NCBI GenBank assembly: GCA_038320885.1
Contig: JBBQER010000001.1
Coordinates: forward strand, 62,001-126,000
Direction: 5' to 3'
DNA: 64,000 bases
From: JBBQER01 sp038320885
GTDB taxonomy: Bacteria > Actinomycetota > Acidimicrobiia > IMCC26256 > PALSA-610
The notes below the pieces were generated by a model. That model was given only the letters and a program-made list of their open reading frames with translations. It did no database searches and had not been told where the DNA came from. Both the position numbers and the translations under genes were made by a program. Below are positions 19,912 to 27,880 of this stretch, piece by piece. Position 1 is the first letter of the stretch. Every line of letters begins with the position of its first letter.

Positions 19912-21774
19912 TCAGTCCTCGAGGTGATACGGGACCGAGGTGACCACGGTGCCTTTTCGGAAGAGGAGGCGGCCCTTCAGGAACAGCGCGCTCTGGTTGT
20001 GCAGGAGCTGGCTCCACCACGTGCCCACGACGAACTCCGGGAGCACTACGGTCACGATGCTGTTCTCGTAGCGGGCGTCGAGCTCGTCGATGAAGCGCAG
20101 GATCGGCCGCGTGAGCTCGCGGTAGGGCGAGTGGACGATCTCGAGGGGGACGTCGATCCTGCGCTCACTCCACTGGTGCTCGATGCGCTCCTGTTCCTCG
20201 TCGTCGGAGACGATGCTCACCGCGAGCAAGCGATTCGGTGAGAGCGACTTCGCGTAGGCGAGCGCCTCGAGAACACCGCGGTGCACGCCGCCGACGAGCA
20301 CGACGACGGTGTGGTTCATTCGGCGCGGCTTGTAGTCGAGCGGAACCTTCAAGCCGGCGGCGACGCTCTTGTAGTGGTGACTGATCGCCTTGAACAGTGC
20401 GACGATGATCGGGATGATGATGATCGGGATCCACGCGCCCTCACCGAACTTCGTATAGGCGAAGATGAGCGTGACGATTGCGGTGGCGATCGATCCGGCA
20501 CCGTTGATCGCGACGCCGCGCTTCCAGTGCGGCTCACGAATCCGTTGATGGTGCTTGACCATTCCCAATTGCGACAACGTGAATGCCGTGAAGACACCCA
20601 CCGCGTAGAGCGGGATCAACGAGTCGGTCTTCCCGCCGAACACGAAGATGAGCACCGCGGCCATCCCCGCGAGCACGAGCACGCCGTTCGAGAACACCAG
20701 GCGGTCGCCACGATTCGCGAGCTGGCGCGGGAGATAGCCGTCCCGGGCAATGATCGACGACAGTCGCGGGAAGTCGGCGTACGCGGTGTTCGCGGCCAGC
20801 GTGAGGATCGCCGCCGTCGCCAGTTGCAGGAACCAGAAGATGAAGTTGTTGCCGAACACCTGCTTGCCCATCTCCGAGAACACCGTGACCTTGTCACTCG
20901 GATAGGGGTGCAGGTGGTGCGCGAGGATCGAGACGCCCAAGAACAGCGTGCCGAGGATCGTCGCCATCCACGTCAGCGTCGTCGCCGCGTTCTTCGACTC
21001 CGGACGCCGGAAGGCAGGCACGCCGTTGGAGATCGCCTCCACGCCGGTGAGCGCGACCGCACCCGACGAGAAGCCGCGCAGCAAGATGTAGAGACCCAAC
21101 GAGCCGCCAAACTGTTGCAGGTGCGAAACGGCCAGGTGCTTGTCGAACGGAATCGGTTTGATGCCACCGAACCAGTGGAAGTACGTGCGCGTCAGGCCGA
21201 GGAACACCATTGCGGTGAGGATGAGGATGTACGCGTAGGTGGGAAACGCGAACAGTCGTCCCGATTCCTTCACGCCGCGCAGGTTCGCCAGCGTGATGAG
21301 CAGCACGATGGCCAGGCACACCGCGACTCGATGCTTTTCGAGGCTCTGGAATTGTGGGATCGAGATGATCGCCGCGACGCCCGCGGAAACTGACACGGCG
21401 ACCGTGAGGATGTAGTCGATCATCAGCGAAGCGCCCGCGACGAGCGCCGGATTCTCACCGAGGTTCTCGCGACTCACGATGTACGAGCCACCGCCGCTCG
21501 GGTACGCGAAGATCGTTTGCCGGTACGACGTCGTCACGAGCACCAACAGGATCGCGACCGCAACCGCGATCGGCACCAGCTTCGAGAGCCCGTGCGCGAG
21601 GCTCGAGCCCCCGACCGCGATGACGAAGAGGATCTGCTCGGTCGCGTACGCGGTCGACGAAATCGCGTCGGATGAGAACACCGCGAGCGCGACGACCTTC
21701 GAGATTCGCTGGTGCTCTTGTTCCGACGATGCGATCGGCCGGCCGACGAGCAGCCGTTTCAGCGTGTTGAACAC
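19912..21774 (-). CDS. APC-superfamily permease, KimA-like potassium transporter
   Basis: A 620-residue transporter with about 12 TM segments and a 150-residue cytosolic C-terminal domain of UspA-like fold (HTVVVLVGGVHRGVLEAL). N-terminal VALAVFSSDAISSTAYATEQIL and YPSGGGSYIVSRENLG are hallmarks of the KimA/YdaO branch; Bacillus KimA imports K+. Its divergent neighbours are two TrkA-type nucleotide-binding proteins, as at Rv2690c-ceoB-ceoC, which supports a potassium role. The start is GTG 21774 with only a weak ribosome binding site. A c-di-AMP riboswitch controls kimA in Bacillus, but I could not recognise one here. Confidence 0.82.
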   Translation of the reverse strand: MFNTLKRLLVGRPIASSEQEHQRISKVVALAVFSSDAISSTAYATEQILFVIAVGGSSLAHGLSKLVPIAVAVAILLVLVTTSYRQTIFAYPSGGGSYIVSRENLGENPALVAGASLMIDYILTVAVSVSAGVAAIISIPQFQSLEKHRVAVCLAIVLLITLANLRGVKESGRLFAFPTYAYILILTAMVFLGLTRTYFHWFGGIKPIPFDKHLAVSHLQQFGGSLGLYILLRGFSSGAVALTGVEAISNGVPAFRRPESKNAATTLTWMATILGTLFLGVSILAHHLHPYPSDKVTVFSEMGKQVFGNNFIFWFLQLATAAILTLAANTAYADFPRLSSIIARDGYLPRQLANRGDRLVFSNGVLVLAGMAAVLIFVFGGKTDSLIPLYAVGVFTAFTLSQLGMVKHHQRIREPHWKRGVAINGAGSIATAIVTLIFAYTKFGEGAWIPIIIIPIIVALFKAISHHYKSVAAGLKVPLDYKPRRMNHTVVVLVGGVHRGVLEALAYAKSLSPNRLLAVSIVSDDEEQERIEHQWSERRIDVPLEIVHSPYRELTRPILRFIDELDARYENSIVTVVLPEFVVGTWWSQLLHNQSALFLKGRLLFRKGTVVTSVPYHLED

Positions 21775-21987
21775 GAGGCGTTACGACTCCGCGGGCCGGC
21801 CGGTGGTGGTCGCTGCGCCGAGGCGGACGGGGCGCGAGCAGCGATCAGCATGCCACTCTCCGGTGACGGAACGCCGCTTCGGCGAGACAATCGCGTCACA
21901 TTGCCTTTGCCTGACGCCCTCAGTTGTGCGTTCGGACAGGGTCTCGTCGTAGCATCCCGCTCTTCGTCGTCGGACCAGGGGGCCGAG
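21775..21987 (+). other. Divergent intergenic region between permease and trkA genes
   Basis: 213 bp separating divergent genes, presumably carrying both promoters. The only structure seen is a short hairpin around 21880-21900 (CGCCG-CTT-CGGCG on the plus strand: GCCGCTTCGGCG). No ydaO-type riboswitch consensus and no convincing -35/-10 pair could be identified. Confidence 0.4.
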
Positions 21988-22647
21988 GTGCACGTCGTCG
22001 TCATCGGTTGCGGCCGGGTGGGCAGCGAGCTGGCGGGCGCGCTCGAGCTGGCGGATCACACCGTGGCGGTGGTCGACAAGAACGTCCGCGCCTTCCGGCG
22101 GCTGCCCTCCGACTTCGGCGGGCGCACGGTCGTGGGCTTCGGGTTCGATCGCGACCACCTCGATCAAGCGGGCATCAACGAGGCGGCCGCCTTCGCGTCG
22201 GTGACGAGCGGCGACAACTCCAACATCCTGTGCGCACGGATCGCCCGCGAGACCTACGGGATCGAGCGCGTGGTCGCCCGCATCTACGACCCCCGCCGCG
22301 CGCTCATCTACCAACGGCTCGGCATCCCCACCGTCGCAACCGTCGCGTGGACCACCGATCAGGTGCTCCGGCGCTTGGTCCCGGGCGAGGTGAGCAACGT
22401 CTGGGTCGACCCGACCGGGCGCATCGGTCTGGTCGAGCGGCAGATCCCGGCCAAGGCGGTCGGCAAGAAGCTCGCGCTGCTCAACCGGCCGGGGCGCTTC
22501 TGGCTCACCGCGGTCACCCGCTTCGGCCAGGCGCAGATCGTCACCGGCGACATGGTGGGGCAGGAAGGCGACGTCCTCGTGTTCGTGTCGGAGATCAGCG
22601 CCACGGACGAGTTGCAGGCGCACATCGAGTCCGGAGGGGAAGGCTGA
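21988..22647 (+). CDS. trkA: TrkA-type potassium uptake regulatory protein (KTN/RCK), first copy
   Basis: A 219-residue protein with an N-terminal Rossmann RCK_N domain (VVIGCGRVGSELAGAL, then an acidic VVDKN) and a C-terminal TrkA_C domain from about residue 135. These bind NAD(H)/ATP and gate potassium transport. GTG 21988 is preceded by AGGGGGCC. It overlaps the second trkA gene by 1 nt (TGATG). The pair corresponds in layout to ceoB-ceoC. No TrkH/KtrB channel subunit is present in the window, so the divergent KimA-like permease may be the partner, or a distant one. Confidence 0.88.
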   Translation: MHVVVIGCGRVGSELAGALELADHTVAVVDKNVRAFRRLPSDFGGRTVVGFGFDRDHLDQAGINEAAAFASVTSGDNSNILCARIARETYGIERVVARIYDPRRALIYQRLGIPTVATVAWTTDQVLRRLVPGEVSNVWVDPTGRIGLVERQIPAKAVGKKLALLNRPGRFWLTAVTRFGQAQIVTGDMVGQEGDVLVFVSEISATDELQAHIESGGEG

Positions 22648-23309
22648 TGCGCGTCGCGATCGCCGGAGCCGGCAACGTCGGGCTCTTCATCGCCAACGAC
22701 CTCGTGGGCGCCGGCCACGAGGTGCAGCTCATCGAGCAGAACCCGCTGATCGTGGAGCGCGGCGGGGCGGCCGACGGCGTGGAGTGGCTCCTCGCCGACG
22801 CGTGCGAGGTGGCCTCGCTGCGCAAAGCCGGCCTCGAGCGCTGCGACGTGGTCGTCGCGGCGACCGGCGACGACGAGGACAATCTCGTCATTTCCCTGCT
22901 CTCGAAGCAGGAGTTCGGTGTTCCACGGGTGGTCGCGCGCGTGAACCACCCCAAGAACGAGTGGCTCTTCAACCAGAACTGGGGCGTCGACCTCTCGGTG
23001 TCGACCCCGCACCTCATCACCGCGCTCGTCGAAGAGGCGGTCTCGGTCGGTCGCCTCGTGCGCATCCTCCAGTTCGAAGGCGGCAACGTCGGACTCGTCG
23101 AAGTGACGCTCGCCGAGGACTCACCCGTCGTGGATCACGCGATCAAGGACCTCGAGATCCCGCGCGACGCGACGATCGTCGCGGTGGTGCGTAGCGAACA
23201 CGTCGTGATGCCCCGCGGCGACACGATCTTCGAAGCCGGCGACGAGGTGCTCGCCATGGTCACCCACGACTCCGAAGACGACGTCCGAAAGATCCTCACC
23301 GGCGGGTAG
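22647..23309 (+). CDS. trkA: TrkA-type potassium uptake regulatory protein (KTN/RCK), second copy
   Basis: A 220-residue protein with the Rossmann motif IAGAGNVGLFIANDL at the N-terminus, LIEQN after beta-2, AATGDDEDNLVISLLSK, and a TrkA_C domain from about residue 135 (VEVTLAEDSPVVD). It is coupled to the upstream copy by a TGATG overlap, so the two products are probably made in equal amounts and may form a hetero-oligomer, as proposed for CeoB/CeoC. It is convergent with the DUF2231 gene. Confidence 0.88.
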   Translation: MRVAIAGAGNVGLFIANDLVGAGHEVQLIEQNPLIVERGGAADGVEWLLADACEVASLRKAGLERCDVVVAATGDDEDNLVISLLSKQEFGVPRVVARVNHPKNEWLFNQNWGVDLSVSTPHLITALVEEAVSVGRLVRILQFEGGNVGLVEVTLAEDSPVVDHAIKDLEIPRDATIVAVVRSEHVVMPRGDTIFEAGDEVLAMVTHDSEDDVRKILTGG

Positions 23310-23342
23310 TCCCGACCCGCGGTCCGACTCGCGCGCTCACCC

Positions 23343-23867
23343 TCAGTTCAGGTGAACGCGTTGCCAGGTCGCCTTCGCGCCGCTGTCACCGATCTGGAAG
23401 AGCCGGACGTTCGTGCCCGTGGCGACGACGACCGTCAACGCGATCACAGCGGCCCGGATCGGCACCCGCGTCGGCGATGAGGCGGCATGCGGGAACGGCC
23501 ATGATCCCCGTTCCCGGCGATCGACCAGCATGACCGCGAGCGCGATGAGGAAGAGGAGCAGGATCAACGGGCGAATGCTGGAGGCGATCTGCACATGGCG
23601 ACGGAGCGCCGCCGATTGGCGAACGCTGTGGCGCAACGCCTCACCGCTCCCGATCGCCAGTTGCGCGCTGAGCCCGGCCAATATCGCAGCCCCGAGAACG
23701 AGCCAGCCGTATCGCTCGCGTGCCCGCGCCCAGCACGCCATGAGGATCGCTCCGATGCCGACCAGCGGGATCAACACGACCGGCAGGTGCACGAACAAGG
23801 GATGGGCGGGAAGACCGAAGAGCTTCGAGATGCCGCCGAGCGTAGGGACGGCAAGCGAAGGGATCAC
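23343..23867 (-). CDS. DUF2231-family membrane protein
   Basis: A 174-residue protein with four predicted TM segments. GLPAHPLFVHLPVVLIPL near residue 15 is the DUF2231 hallmark; the conserved histidines of this first helix resemble haem or metal ligands in related cytochrome-like proteins. GTG 23867 is the first start that keeps the family N-terminus, but its ribosome binding site is weak, so the start is uncertain. Function is not known. It lies 59 nt after the OB-fold gene on the same strand. Confidence 0.72.
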   Translation of the reverse strand: MIPSLAVPTLGGISKLFGLPAHPLFVHLPVVLIPLVGIGAILMACWARARERYGWLVLGAAILAGLSAQLAIGSGEALRHSVRQSAALRRHVQIASSIRPLILLLFLIALAVMLVDRRERGSWPFPHAASSPTRVPIRAAVIALTVVVATGTNVRLFQIGDSGAKATWQRVHLN

Positions 23868-23926
23868 CCCGGGCCCGGTAAGAATCTCAGAAGAACAGGC
23901 GCGGGACGCGGCACGCGCCTCGACGG

Positions 23927-24277
23927 TTACTCGAGTTGGTACATGGGGTTGTACATGACCTGGGTACCGGCGTCCTTGGTGACCACGCCTTCGAGGTAGA
24001 CGCGGCGTCCGGGGGAGATGCCGAGGATCTTGCGCCGGCCGAGGAATACCGCGGTCAGCGTGCCGTGACCGTCGGTGATCGTCGCTTCGAGCGCATCGGC
24101 GCCGGCCCTGGGAACGATCCGGATCGACCGCACTTCGCCGGCCACCCGAACCGGCTTGCGCGGTTCGACGGCGTCGAGCGCCGGAGAGCCCGTGGTCGTG
24201 CACCATGCTTCCAGGTGCTCACGATCGATCTGCTCGACCGGCTTGGTCAGCCGATCGACGAATTTCCTCAGTGCCAC
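23927..24277 (-). CDS. OB-fold nucleic-acid-binding domain protein (Rv2694c-like)
   Basis: A 116-residue protein starting at GTG 24277 with AAAGGGA 9 nt upstream. After a helical N-terminus (residues 1-35) comes an OB-fold (VRVAGEVRSIRIVPR, LEATITDGHGTLTAVFLGRRKI, GRRVYLEGVV). This matches the small OB-fold proteins that follow ceoBC in actinobacteria (Rv2694c). The fold usually binds single-stranded nucleic acid; the target is unknown. Synteny, rather than detailed motif evidence, supports the family call. Confidence 0.75.
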   Translation of the reverse strand: MALRKFVDRLTKPVEQIDREHLEAWCTTTGSPALDAVEPRKPVRVAGEVRSIRIVPRAGADALEATITDGHGTLTAVFLGRRKILGISPGRRVYLEGVVTKDAGTQVMYNPMYQLE

Positions 24278-24337
24278 GGCAAAAATCCCTTTCGCTGACG
24301 CAAGACTAGGTGAGCGGGATGCCAAGCTGGAGTGGTC

Positions 24338-25024
24338 GTGCCCTCCCCCCTCCCTCGTTCCAAGAAGCTCCGGACGGCGTTGCTCATGGCCGGCTCCGTC
24401 GTTTTCGTGGGTGTCGTTGCCGCGATCCTCGTGAGCACGGCCGACTCCGGCACCAAGCACACGCCCGCCAAGACGAAGCCGAAGCAGCAAGTGGTCGCCG
24501 ATGCCAAGAAGCAGTCGCTGAAGTTGGTGTTGGGCCGGGTCGTCGTGCAGAACACCGGGTTCCCGGCCGCGATTCGCCCACCCGTCCGGCGGGCGGTGAT
24601 GGCCGCGACGCAGCGGTACTTCGATCGGGCGATCCAGGCGCCACTGCAGACCGGCAAGGTCAACCCCGGGTTCACGAGGTTGTTCGACACCGGCGTGAAC
24701 GGGCTCGCGGCGCGCCGCGATCGGGCCACATTGACCGAAGCCGCGACCGGCCCGATTCGCTCGCCCGTGCGTATCGCCTCCTCCCGCGTACGCATGGACG
24801 GTCTCGGTGACCCGAGCGGCAAGGTCGCCCTCGTCGCCACCTCGTTCACGCTCCAGGTCAACGCGGGAACGCCGACCGGCAAGCTGAAGATCAATCGTCA
24901 TACCGAGCTGACGTTCGCGTACGAGTCGGGCCAGTGGCGCGTCACCGCGTATCGCGTGACGGTACGGCGATCGATCGGCCCCAAGACCAGATCGACCACT
25001 GCGCACTCCGGACCCGCCGCATGA
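24338..25024 (+). CDS. Membrane-anchored extracytoplasmic protein, unknown function
   Basis: A 228-residue protein starting at GTG 24338 with GGAG 5 nt upstream. A TM anchor covers about residues 14-34, a Lys-rich linker follows, then a ~160-residue domain with the look of an NTF2-like or SCP-like alpha+beta fold (RRAVMAATQRYFDRAIQ, FDTGVNGLAARRD, ESGQWRVTAYRVTV). No family is recognised with confidence. Its stop overlaps the LCP gene start (ATGA), so the two are translationally coupled and may act together in cell-wall assembly. Confidence 0.65.
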   Translation: MPSPLPRSKKLRTALLMAGSVVFVGVVAAILVSTADSGTKHTPAKTKPKQQVVADAKKQSLKLVLGRVVVQNTGFPAAIRPPVRRAVMAATQRYFDRAIQAPLQTGKVNPGFTRLFDTGVNGLAARRDRATLTEAATGPIRSPVRIASSRVRMDGLGDPSGKVALVATSFTLQVNAGTPTGKLKINRHTELTFAYESGQWRVTAYRVTVRRSIGPKTRSTTAHSGPAA

Positions 25025-25965
25025 GATTGCACCGAAACGCCCGCCGGACTCGGACTCCGGTACAACGGCTGAAGCGTGCGCTGCTCGCGGCCTGCGCGTT
25101 CATGCTCGCGTTCACACTCGGCATCGCGGGGTTGGGCGCGGCGTGGCTCGCCGGGTACAAGTTGCCGTTCGCGTCGGGCGCCACCTACTTGAGCGTGCAG
25201 AAGCTCCAGACCGACGGTGATGCCGACCAGTCGAATTCGCCGACGGCTCCGTTCTTCGTGCTCATGGTCGGCAATGACGACCGTCCGGGCGTCGGCGGCG
25301 CTCGCGGCGACGCGCTCCATCTCGTCGGGGTGAATCCACAGCTGCACAAGGCGACGATGCTCAACATCCCGCGCGACACGTGCTGGAACGGCGACAAGAT
25401 CAACGCCGCCAACGCGCAGGGCGGCGGACCGGCGCAGGCTGCCGCCGTCGGCGGGCTCGTTGGTGTGTCGGTGAGCTATGTCGTCGACGTCAACTTCGAC
25501 AAGTTCACAGCGCTCGTCGACGGCGTGGGTGGTGTGATGCTCAACGTTCCCACCGAGATGCACGACAGCTACTCCGGCGCCTACTTCCACCCCGGTATGC
25601 AGCGCATGAACGGTGCGGCGGCGTTGTCGTTCTCACGCGACCGCCACGACTTCCCGTCGAGCGACATCATCCGGACCGGCAACCAGGGCCTCCTGATCCT
25701 CGCTGCGATCACGCAACTCCAACAGCAGGCGTCGACGGCCGGCGGGCAATTCCACCTCATCAGCTTGCTCTACCAGCACGCGGATCTCTCGGGCCTCGGT
25801 CTCATGGACCTCTACCGGCTCGGCCGCATCATGTACCGGATCCCGCCCGGCGCGGTTCGCTCGGCGACCATCCCGATCGGCGGTGGCGGCTGTCTGAGCC
25901 TCGGCGGTGATGCCGCGGGATTCTTCGCCGACTTCCGCGACGACGCCGTGCTCGAAAGTCACTGA
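25021..25965 (+). CDS. LytR-CpsA-Psr (LCP) family cell-wall glycopolymer ligase
   Basis: A 314-residue protein with a cytoplasmic basic N-terminus, one TM helix (about residues 21-42) and an extracytoplasmic LCP domain. Visible LCP features are FFVLMVGNDDRPG, GARGDALHLVGVNP, ATMLNIPRDTCWNG, VNFDKFTALVDGVGGV and ALSFSRDRHDFPSSDIIRTGNQ, including the Asp/Arg residues that bind the polyprenyl pyrophosphate head group. LCP enzymes transfer glycopolymers from lipid carriers to peptidoglycan. The ATG at 25021 overlaps the upstream stop by 4 nt. It is convergent with the ABC exporter operon. Confidence 0.9.
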   Translation: MRLHRNARRTRTPVQRLKRALLAACAFMLAFTLGIAGLGAAWLAGYKLPFASGATYLSVQKLQTDGDADQSNSPTAPFFVLMVGNDDRPGVGGARGDALHLVGVNPQLHKATMLNIPRDTCWNGDKINAANAQGGGPAQAAAVGGLVGVSVSYVVDVNFDKFTALVDGVGGVMLNVPTEMHDSYSGAYFHPGMQRMNGAAALSFSRDRHDFPSSDIIRTGNQGLLILAAITQLQQQASTAGGQFHLISLLYQHADLSGLGLMDLYRLGRIMYRIPPGAVRSATIPIGGGGCLSLGGDAAGFFADFRDDAVLESH

Positions 25966-25983
25966 CGCGTCGCGGACAACGCC

Positions 25984-27168
25984 TCAGCCGAGTCGCAGCG
26001 TCTCGAGCGGTTCGAGCCGCGCGGCTTTGACCGACGGGTAGAGGCCCGCGATAACCGACACCGCCAACGCGAGGCTCATCCAGATCGGGATCCGGCTGTA
26101 GGCGATCACGACGACCCAATTCGCGAACGACGAGACGAGATAGACAACGCCGACCCCGACTGCGGCCCCGAGGATCCCGCCGAGCACGCCGACGAACAGC
26201 GACTCGAGCAGGAATTGCAGCCCGATCTTCGAGCGGCTGTGACCGACCGCGCGACGGATGCCGATTTCGGACGAGCGTTGGATCACCGAGATCGACATGA
26301 CGTTCGCGATACCGAGACCGCCGACCGTCAACGCCAACAAGCCCGCGAACAGCGCGGTCTGTTGCAGCGTCTTGTCGGCTTGCGACGCGGCTTGCAGCAC
26401 GTCGCTCGGCACCTTGGTCGAGACCTGATCGGGTCCGCCGAGGTTGATTGCGGTGGGAATCGCGTCGGCCGTCGCCTGCGTGTCTCCGGGCTTCGAGCGC
26501 ACGTACAGCTGGTTCGGCTTTCCGTCGGTCGAGAACACGTGCTTGGCCGCCCACTGCGTCACGAACACCGCGTTGTCGAGATCGGGATCGAGCGCGACCG
26601 TGCCGAGCACCCCGACGACGCCGAAGTTCGTGTTATTGAGCCGGATCGTTCGATTCTCGCCGCCCAGGTACGCGTATTGCCGCGCGAGACCGGCACCCAG
26701 CACGACCGACCGTGCGTGCAGCTTGTTGTCGGAAGCGCTCAACCAGCGACCGTTGATCACCGGTACGTCGAGCACCGAGGGCAGCTTGAGGTCGGCGGCG
26801 CGCACGGGGACCGGGAACGCTTGGTAATAGTCGCTGCCACCCTGGGTCGGGATCGCGGTCACCTGGGACAGGTTCGTGGTCGCGGCCGCGCCCGTCACCG
26901 AAGAGATCGCCTTCACGCGGGTGACCGCGTCGCTCGGGAAGGTGGGGTTCTGCGAGCCGAACGAGCCGCCCGCGTTCGCAATGATCAAGTTGGTGCCGAG
27001 CGTCGAGAGCTTCTGTTTCAGATCACCCTTTGCGCTCTCGGTGAGACCGACCGCGCCGACCATCGCCGCCACTCCGACGATCGGGCCGAGCATGATCAGG
27101 AGCGTGCGGATCTTGCGCGCGGAAAGTCCGGTCCAGGCGACACCGAGAAGATCGCGGAACCGGCTCAT
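25984..27168 (-). CDS. MacB/FtsX-family ABC transporter permease
   Basis: A 394-residue permease with one N-terminal TM helix (KIRTLLIMLGPIVGVAAMVG), a ~210-residue extracytoplasmic MacB_PCD-type domain, and three C-terminal TM helices (FtsX fold: ALTVGGLGIANVMSISVIQRSSEIGIRRAVG). This is the mechanotransmission type of exporter, driving extracytoplasmic partners. It is the last gene of the operon lipoprotein-adaptor-ATPase-permease, 13 nt after the ATPase gene. Confidence 0.9.
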   Translation of the reverse strand: MSRFRDLLGVAWTGLSARKIRTLLIMLGPIVGVAAMVGAVGLTESAKGDLKQKLSTLGTNLIIANAGGSFGSQNPTFPSDAVTRVKAISSVTGAAATTNLSQVTAIPTQGGSDYYQAFPVPVRAADLKLPSVLDVPVINGRWLSASDNKLHARSVVLGAGLARQYAYLGGENRTIRLNNTNFGVVGVLGTVALDPDLDNAVFVTQWAAKHVFSTDGKPNQLYVRSKPGDTQATADAIPTAINLGGPDQVSTKVPSDVLQAASQADKTLQQTALFAGLLALTVGGLGIANVMSISVIQRSSEIGIRRAVGHSRSKIGLQFLLESLFVGVLGGILGAAVGVGVVYLVSSFANWVVVIAYSRIPIWMSLALAVSVIAGLYPSVKAARLEPLETLRLG

Positions 27169-27181
27169 CGCACGCCCTCGA

Positions 27182-27880
27182 TCACGCGCCCACGGGCACG
27201 ACGCGCTCGTCGGAAACGATCTGCCCGTCTCGCATCGACACTTTTCGACGGGCGGTGGCCGCGACGGCTTGATCGTGGGTCACCATCACGACCGCGCGCT
27301 CCGGAGTTTCGAGGCCCTTGAAGATCTCGAGCACGTGCGCGGCGTTGACGGAGTCGAGCGCGCCGGTGGGCTCGTCGGCGAGGATCATGAGCGGGTCGGT
27401 CACGATCGCGCGAGCGAGCGCGACGCGCTGCTGCTCACCACCTGACATCTGAACCGGCCGGTGCTCCGCGCGGGGACCGAGGCCGAGCTGCTCGAGCGCG
27501 GCGTACGCGCGCTCGCGCCGCTGCCGAGGCCGCATGTCGCGGTAGAGAAGCGCGGTCTCGACATTGCCGAGCGCGGTGAGATGGGGGATGAGGTGGAACT
27601 GCTGGAACACGAATCCGATCGAGTTGCCGCGTAGCCGCGAGCGCGTCGCGTCCTCGAGCTCGCTCACGTCTTGGCCGGCGATACGGATCGTTCCCGACGT
27701 CGGGAGATCGAGCACACCGAGCAGCCCCAGCATCGTCGACTTCCCGGAACCCGACGGTCCGACAATCGACATGAAGTCGCCGGGGAGAATCTGCAACGAA
27801 ACATCGCGCAGCGCGTAGACCTCGACTTCCTCGCCGTAGACACGCGACACGCGTTCGAGCTCGAGCAGGGGCTGCGTCAT
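27182..27880 (-). CDS. MacB/LolD-type ABC transporter ATP-binding protein
   Basis: A 232-residue ATPase with Walker A GPSGSGKST near residue 41, Q-loop VFQQFHLIPHLTALGNVE, signature MSGGEQQRVALARA near 145, Walker B MILADEPTGALDS and H-loop VMVTHDQAVA, all intact. It matches the LolD/MacB/FtsE-like exporter class. Its start overlaps the end of the adaptor gene by 4 nt, and the permease follows 13 nt later, so all three are translationally linked. Confidence 0.93.
   Translation of the reverse strand: MTQPLLELERVSRVYGEEVEVYALRDVSLQILPGDFMSIVGPSGSGKSTMLGLLGVLDLPTSGTIRIAGQDVSELEDATRSRLRGNSIGFVFQQFHLIPHLTALGNVETALLYRDMRPRQRRERAYAALEQLGLGPRAEHRPVQMSGGEQQRVALARAIVTDPLMILADEPTGALDSVNAAHVLEIFKGLETPERAVVMVTHDQAVAATARRKVSMRDGQIVSDERVVPVGA

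Noticed and set aside
21775..21987. ydaO/c-di-AMP riboswitch before the KimA-like gene
   Set aside because: Expected from Bacillus kimA, but the conserved boxes of that riboswitch could not be found on the minus strand.
21712..21987. Extended N-terminus for the first trkA gene
   Set aside because: The Rossmann motif starts at GTG 21988 behind AGGGGG; the extension overlaps the divergent permease start.
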